Part shown: piece after piece, positions 14,563 to 17,913 of the stretch
Position numbering within the stretch: the first letter of the stretch is position 1
Layout of the letters: each line of letters begins with the position of its first letter
Source of the DNA: Deltaproteobacteria bacterium
Lineage (GTDB): Bacteria > Desulfobacterota > Desulfobaccia > Desulfobaccales > 0-14-0-80-60-11
Reading direction: 5' to 3'
NCBI GenBank assembly: GCA_021817645.1
Contig: JAKAGH010000021.1
Location: forward strand, 1 to 17,913
DNA length: 17,913 bases
Notes under the pieces: model-generated
What the model saw: the letters and a program-made list of their open reading frames with translations, nothing else
The model's database searches: none
Told to the model about the DNA's origin: nothing
Made by a program: the position numbers and the translations under genes

Positions 14563-14637
14563 ATGTTCACTTATTCGATCCTGATAGTGACGGTATTCTT
14601 TGTCCTGGGATTTGTCATGGGCAAACGCTTTGCCTAG
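14563..14637 (+). CDS. 24-residue single-helix membrane protein
   Basis: Very short frame, MFTYSILIVTVFFVLGFVMG followed by KRFA and a TAG stop. One hydrophobic helix (about 3-20) is followed by a basic KR, so the C-terminus would face the cytosol by the positive-inside rule. Support: a strong GGAGAAGGG ribosome site (14552-14560) three bases before ATG, a good TTGACA promoter region and a dyad upstream. No family recognised. After the amber stop the same frame stays open for a further 36 codons (EVDDLLARLGRK...), so this may be a truncated longer protein. The intended role is unknown; divergence from an Rrf2 regulator suggests stress- or redox-linked control. Confidence 0.55.
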   Translation: MFTYSILIVTVFFVLGFVMGKRFA

Positions 14638-14894
14638 GAAGTGGACGATCTTCTGGCCCGGCTGGGCAGAAAAGACTGCCGGAGAAAAAGGAGGTGGCAT
14701 CAAGAGTTACCTGCGGAGGCACTCGAAAATTCGATCTGGGCCAGCCGTTAATCAAGGAGTTTGCGGCCCAGAGAGCTTTGCCGCGCATTTAATCCAAGGA
14801 GTTAAGGTGTCTTGACTCTGAGCCAAGAACCATGAGTTCCGTGGCCGCCAGGCTGAAGGAATTCAGGGGTGCAACAATTTGCCAGGAGGACACC
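14638..14894 (+). other. Gap between two small membrane-protein genes with short open stretches
   Basis: No gene with a convincing start. The continuation of the upstream frame (to TAA at 14752) and a second frame (14694-14792, containing FDLGQPLIKEFAAQRALPRI) both look protein-like but lack proper ribosome sites. A short direct echo, TTAATCAAGGAGTT and TTAATCCAAGGAGTT (about 14748-14803), is present. Decay of a former gene is one reading. Confidence 0.3.
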
Positions 14895-15053
14895 ATGTCG
14901 GTCAACGAGCAGGTCGAAGGCATTGTTTGGGCTCAAGAAGAAAGGCAGAGATGGCCCCCCCATCTCAAACTGATTCTGGCTTTTGTCATCGGCTTCCTGG
15001 CGCTGTCACCCGCTATCCTAGGCATCCACTGGGAACGGATCTTGCCTTGGTGA
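14895..15053 (+). CDS. 52-residue membrane protein of unknown function
   Basis: Starts MSVNEQVEGIVWAQEERQRW (charged N-terminus), then PPHLKLILAFVIGFLALSPA as one membrane helix (about 22-42), ending IHWERILPW. ATG 14895 has AGGAGG five bases upstream, which decides this start over an upstream in-frame ATG at 14832 that lacks one. Followed by a strong hairpin. No family recognised. The Trp/Pro-rich end may lie at the membrane interface. It may share a transcript with the 24-residue gene upstream. Confidence 0.6.
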   Translation: MSVNEQVEGIVWAQEERQRWPPHLKLILAFVIGFLALSPAILGIHWERILPW

Positions 15054-15075
15054 GGCGCCGCTGCCGCATTAGGGG

Positions 15076-15122
15076 CCTGCCCCTCTCCCCCGATTCCCCG
15101 CCCGTCGGGGGAGGGAGGCAGG
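15076..15122 (+). terminator. Hairpin terminator after the 52-residue gene
   Basis: 18-bp arms (15076-15093 and 15105-15122) matching at 16 positions around an 11-base loop, starting 23 bases after the stop codon. T-rich DNA (TTTTGTCCTTTTTG) follows within 10 bases. The arms also resemble CCCTCTCCC-type dispersed repeats. The rest of 15123-15262 holds AT-rich DNA and an AAAACTG heptamer repeat. Confidence 0.5.
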
Positions 15123-15262
15123 TCGAAGAATTTTGTCCTTTTTGACTCTTCCCTTGCTTCCTCCAGCCGTTTGACATCCCCCCGCAAACCGAGTAAAATC
15201 CTTCACTAATATTTATCTTCTTTATTCTCTTAATGAAAAACTGAAAACTGAAACTGCCTTTA

Positions 15263-15658
15263 ATGGGAAGCTGGAAATTTGAAATCCTGAGCCAGGAAGT
15301 CCGCTCCCGGCGCCTCATTTTGGAAGGCCACATCTTCCCCCCCTACCCCCGGCCTTACTATGACCCCATGTTCTTTTACCTGGTTTTAGGGCCGGATTAT
15401 CTCTCTCTGGAAGTGAGCCGGGACTTCGACGGCGACAATTTTCTATCTTATCTCGCCCGGCTTTGGGGCCCACCCGAGGAAGGCCCCCGCATCCAGGTGG
15501 GCGGCCGCCAGGACGAAGAAGAAGGCGCGCTGCAACTGGTGGAGTACCAGTTTATGCCGGACCTGCGGCCGGAGATGCTCCGGCGCCTGGCCGCGCTCCT
15601 CGGCCAGCCTTTGCCAGGCGCGGCCACTGACAGTCCATCCCCCATGGAGGAAGCATGA
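15263..15658 (+). CDS. Hypothetical protein A, paralogue of the gene at 16693
   Basis: 131 aa, no family recognised, soluble. Alternating hydrophobic segments (FFYLVLGPDYLSLEVS, LQLVEYQFMP) suggest a small alpha/beta fold, ending in an amphipathic helix (EMLRRLAALLGQ) and a Pro/Ser/Glu tail. Its central part aligns without gaps to protein B (16693-17049), with about 12 of 34 residues identical, including F.L.L..D..SL and a closing GPP. Both then have a DL-P segment and a QPLP ending. The ATG at 15263 is the only one after an in-frame stop at 15242 and has no clear ribosome site. It overlaps the MBL-TPR gene as ATGA, so the two are translationally coupled. Confidence 0.7.
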   Translation: MGSWKFEILSQEVRSRRLILEGHIFPPYPRPYYDPMFFYLVLGPDYLSLEVSRDFDGDNFLSYLARLWGPPEEGPRIQVGGRQDEEEGALQLVEYQFMPDLRPEMLRRLAALLGQPLPGAATDSPSPMEEA

Positions 15659-16650
15659 TCCATCTGACCGAATATGACCCCCGTCTGGAAGGCATCTGGT
15701 GGGTCGAAGAATCGGGCATGAGCAGTAATGTCTATGTCCTGGATGAAGGCCGCACCATGATCGACGCGGGCAACTACTACGGGATGCTCCATGAGTTGAG
15801 CGATGAGTTCGACCTCTCCCTGATGGAGCGCCTTTTCCTGACCCACTGCCACTTCGACCACGTGGGCGGCATGGGGGAGCTCTTCGACTGGTGCAACCCC
15901 CAGGTCCTGGCCCACAGGGACACCCTGGGTTTCATCAATTTCCAGGGCGTTCCCTTCATGAAGATCATGGAGAAGGCCGGGCGATTAGAGAAGGTGGTGC
16001 AGCTCCGGGGCGGAGAAAAATTCGAGGCCGGACCCCACCTCCTGGAAGTGATCGCCACTCCCGGCCATACTGCGGGGGACATCTGCCTCTACGAGCATCA
16101 TAACCGTATTCTCTTTTCCGGGGACATGGTCTTCGTCTCCCCGCCCATGGAAAACGTCCTGGCGGACGCGGACCAGAAGCTGGGGAATATGAAGGACCTT
16201 ATCACCTCTCTGGGCCACCTGCTCCCTTATCCGGTGGATTTTCTGCTGCCGGGCCACGGCCACCCGGCTTTTACCGACGGCGGCGCGTACGTGCTCCATG
16301 CTTATCTGGAAACCCGCAAAGGCAAGGAACAGGAAGAGATCCAGCCCTATCTGGACGCGGCCGTAATTTTGGGAAATTCAGGCCAGCCGGAACGGGCCCT
16401 GGAATGCTACAATATGGCTCTATTGGCGGACCCGGCCAATTTCGAAGCCCTGGTCTATAAAGGCGCCATCCTCACCGAACTGCAGCATTACGACGAGGCG
16501 CTGGAATGCTTCGATAAGATTCTGAAGTTCGCTCCCAACCTGGAAGAGGCGGTGCTGGGCAAGGGCTTTGCCCTCCTGGGCCTGGGCCGCACGGAAGAGG
16601 CTTTAGCCCTCCCCGGCTTCGCCGCGAAGTTGAGGGAGATGCGGGGGTAA
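15655..16650 (+). CDS. Metallo-beta-lactamase fold hydrolase fused to TPR repeats
   Basis: 331 aa. The N-terminal MBL domain (1-220) has a complete metal site: THCHFDHVGG (His64, His66, Asp68, His69), TPGHTAGD (His138), FSGDMVF (Asp157) and LPGHGHP (His201). It therefore should bind two metal ions and hydrolyse or oxidise a substrate; the glyoxalase II-like subfamily is the closest general type. The C-terminal part (about 230-320) holds two to three tetratricopeptide repeats (LGNSGQPERALECYNMALLA, LTELQHYDEALECFDKIL), a protein-docking module. There is no signal peptide, so it is cytosolic. It is coupled to protein A by ATGA overlap, and protein B follows 42 bases after its stop. The substrate cannot be told. 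Confidence 0.88.
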   Translation: MIHLTEYDPRLEGIWWVEESGMSSNVYVLDEGRTMIDAGNYYGMLHELSDEFDLSLMERLFLTHCHFDHVGGMGELFDWCNPQVLAHRDTLGFINFQGVPFMKIMEKAGRLEKVVQLRGGEKFEAGPHLLEVIATPGHTAGDICLYEHHNRILFSGDMVFVSPPMENVLADADQKLGNMKDLITSLGHLLPYPVDFLLPGHGHPAFTDGGAYVLHAYLETRKGKEQEEIQPYLDAAVILGNSGQPERALECYNMALLADPANFEALVYKGAILTELQHYDEALECFDKILKFAPNLEEAVLGKGFALLGLGRTEEALALPGFAAKLREMRG

Positions 16651-16692
16651 AGGCAGGGGCCGGTTGATCAGTGGCAGGATATTGGGCTGAAC

Positions 16693-17049
16693 ATGGAAAT
16701 CTTGCTGGACAAATGGGAAAAAGGACGCCGGGTGTCCCAGGTGGAGGGGCGGGCCCGGCTGGCGCCTTATCAGGCGGCAGCCGAAGAAGTAGAATTCACC
16801 CTGACCCTTTATGCTGATCAAATTTCCCTGAACATCCCCGCCTCAGCCGGGGGGCGGGAGTTCATCGACCGTCTCACCGAGGTCCTGGGCCCCCCAAAAT
16901 TGGAGCCCACCGTCAAATGCAGTTGCTCCTGGGGGGACGGAGTCATGGGGGCCATGTACCTGGTGCTCTGGGACCTGCCCCCGGACGCGGCTGACCGGAC
17001 CTTGCAAGAACTTCGCGCCTTTCTGCAGCCCTTGCCGGCCGGTGCATAA
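16693..17049 (+). CDS. Hypothetical protein B, paralogue of protein A
   Basis: 118 aa, soluble, unknown function. It opens MEILLDKWEKGRR (compare FEILSQEVRSRR in protein A), then FTLTLYADQISLNI, EFIDRLTEVLGPP, a CSCSWGDG stretch and YLVLWDLPPD, ending LRAFLQPLPAGA. Hydrophobic spacing is that of alternating strands and helices. The paired cysteines in CSC are absent from protein A. ATG 16693 has no strong ribosome site; the frame is open back to the MBL-TPR stop, so coupling or a non-ATG start is possible. It is convergent with the kinase gene, 26 bases away. Confidence 0.7.
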   Translation: MEILLDKWEKGRRVSQVEGRARLAPYQAAAEEVEFTLTLYADQISLNIPASAGGREFIDRLTEVLGPPKLEPTVKCSCSWGDGVMGAMYLVLWDLPPDAADRTLQELRAFLQPLPAGA

Positions 17050-17075
17050 TCGGCCTGGCCCGGTATTTCTTCTGT

Positions 17076-17913
17076 TCAATTGCTAAGAATCGGCTTCCTC
17101 AGCTTCTGGGACAGGGGCAGGGAAAAGGAGATGCGGGTCCCTTTGCCCATCTCACTCCATAGATGCAAGCTGCCCCCAAGCATTCGCGCCCTTTCCTGCA
17201 TGGAAGCCAATCCCATGCCTCTGCCGGCGACATTCACGGTCAAGATCCGGTGCACGTCAAATCCCAGGCCGTCATCCTCCACCTGAAAGAAGACTTCATC
17301 TTCTCTGCGCTCTACTAGCCCCGAGATTTGCGTCGCCCGGGCGTATTTGCCGATATTGGTAAGAGCTTCCTGGAAAATCCGGTAAAGGTTGATTTGGTCC
17401 TCCTGGCTAAAGAGGTCATCAATCTCATCGATGTCCAGGGTGCAATTCTTAATCTCATGATGTTTTTTAAATTTGTTGAACAGATTCTTGAAGGCAGAGG
17501 TGATCCCCAGGTCTTCCAAGACCTGGGGGCTTATGTCCCTGGAAAGCCGCCGGACGGTGTCGATCAAATCATCCAGGTCCGAAAGCATCTGGTCATAGTC
17601 ACCTTGGAGCTTCTGAGGCGCGATTTCTATTTCCTTGCCAATGGCCCGGGCCTGGAGTTTCAAGCAGAGCAAGGCTTGCCCCAGGACATCGTGTAAATCC
17701 CGGGAGATTCTGCGGCGCTCTTTCTCTTGGGCGCTCAAGAGCTGTGAAGCCAGGTATCTCAAGTTCTTCTCTGATTCCTTGAGGGCTTCTTCGGCCCATT
17801 TCCGGGCAGTGATGTCCACTCCCAGGGTGAGCACCAGGGGGGAGCCGTCAATATCGGCAAAGGGGTAGTTAAAGACCTGGTAAATCCGGCTGCCGTTCGC
17901 CCAGGTCATTTCC
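17076..17913 (-). CDS. Sensor histidine kinase, NarL/UhpB type (N-terminus beyond window)
   Basis: Two-component kinase; 3' part of about 279 codons, open to the window edge, so the ATG at 17909 is internal. Order seen: the end of a PAS/PAC domain (YPFADIDGSPLVLTLGVDIT), a helical linker, a HisKA_3 dimerisation domain with ERRRISRDLHDVLGQALLCL (phospho-accepting His in DLHD), then HATPase_c with N box FQEALTNIGKYA, G1 DDGLGFD and G2 GRGMGLASMQERA, and a closing GKGTRISFSLPL. Such kinases usually phosphorylate a LuxR-type regulator, which is not in this window. The visible PAS remnant suggests a cytosolic small-molecule or redox input. Confidence 0.92.
   Translation of the reverse strand, partial: EMTWANGSRIYQVFNYPFADIDGSPLVLTLGVDITARKWAEEALKESEKNLRYLASQLLSAQEKERRRISRDLHDVLGQALLCLKLQARAIGKEIEIAPQKLQGDYDQMLSDLDDLIDTVRRLSRDISPQVLEDLGITSAFKNLFNKFKKHHEIKNCTLDIDEIDDLFSQEDQINLYRIFQEALTNIGKYARATQISGLVERREDEVFFQVEDDGLGFDVHRILTVNVAGRGMGLASMQERARMLGGSLHLWSEMGKGTRISFSLPLSQKLRKPILSN

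Noticed and set aside
14210..14570. Several 60-90 codon frames on both strands upstream of the micro-gene
   Set aside because: They cross a hairpin repeat and promoter DNA and lack start signals.
14563..14752. Pyrrolysine-type recoding of the amber codon
   Set aside because: TAG is used as a normal stop for three other genes in the window and no pyl genes are seen.

Overview
The window is GC-rich chromosomal DNA, most likely from a Desulfobacterota (former Deltaproteobacteria) bacterium, possibly near the Desulfobacca/Syntrophobacterales group. This is inferred from gene content: complex I, a DUF1844 protein, ispE-prs-pth, an Rrf2 regulator and a TSUP transporter. No rRNA, tRNA, CRISPR array, phage gene or recognisable transposase was seen.

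Layout. At the left edge is the 3' part of nuoN (+). It converges on a sigma-54-type activator gene (-) across a 132-bp palindromic element. From about 12.8 kb down to 2.76 kb nearly everything is on the minus strand: uspA-like and TSUP sulfite-exporter genes; a class V aminotransferase coupled by ATGA overlap to serA; a DUF1844 gene; ispE overlapping prs; pth; a B12-binding-domain radical SAM gene; and a small charged hypothetical gene. Further right are an Rrf2 regulator (-) and, divergent from it, two very small membrane-protein genes (+) of 24 and 52 codons. A three-gene cassette (+) follows, in which a metallo-beta-lactamase/TPR fusion is flanked by two small genes that look like diverged paralogues of each other. 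The 3' part of a NarL-type sensor histidine kinase gene (-) closes the window.

How genes work together. The aminotransferase and SerA plausibly form the first steps of serine synthesis, the aminotransferase standing in for SerC. IspE and Prs share an overlapping transcript (isoprenoid and PRPP supply), with Pth downstream. UspA and TSUP form a stress/sulfur-export pair. The MBL-TPR cassette has no function I can name and is the best candidate for something undescribed.

The intergenic regions are unusually rich in dispersed palindromic repeats. At least four families recur in the window: GTCATTCTGA-type, CCCCCTTT/AAAGGGGG-type, GGTGGCGCAGGC-type and CCCTCACCCTAA-type. One copy set is nested, and a heptamer repeat appears to have been absorbed into the start of pth.
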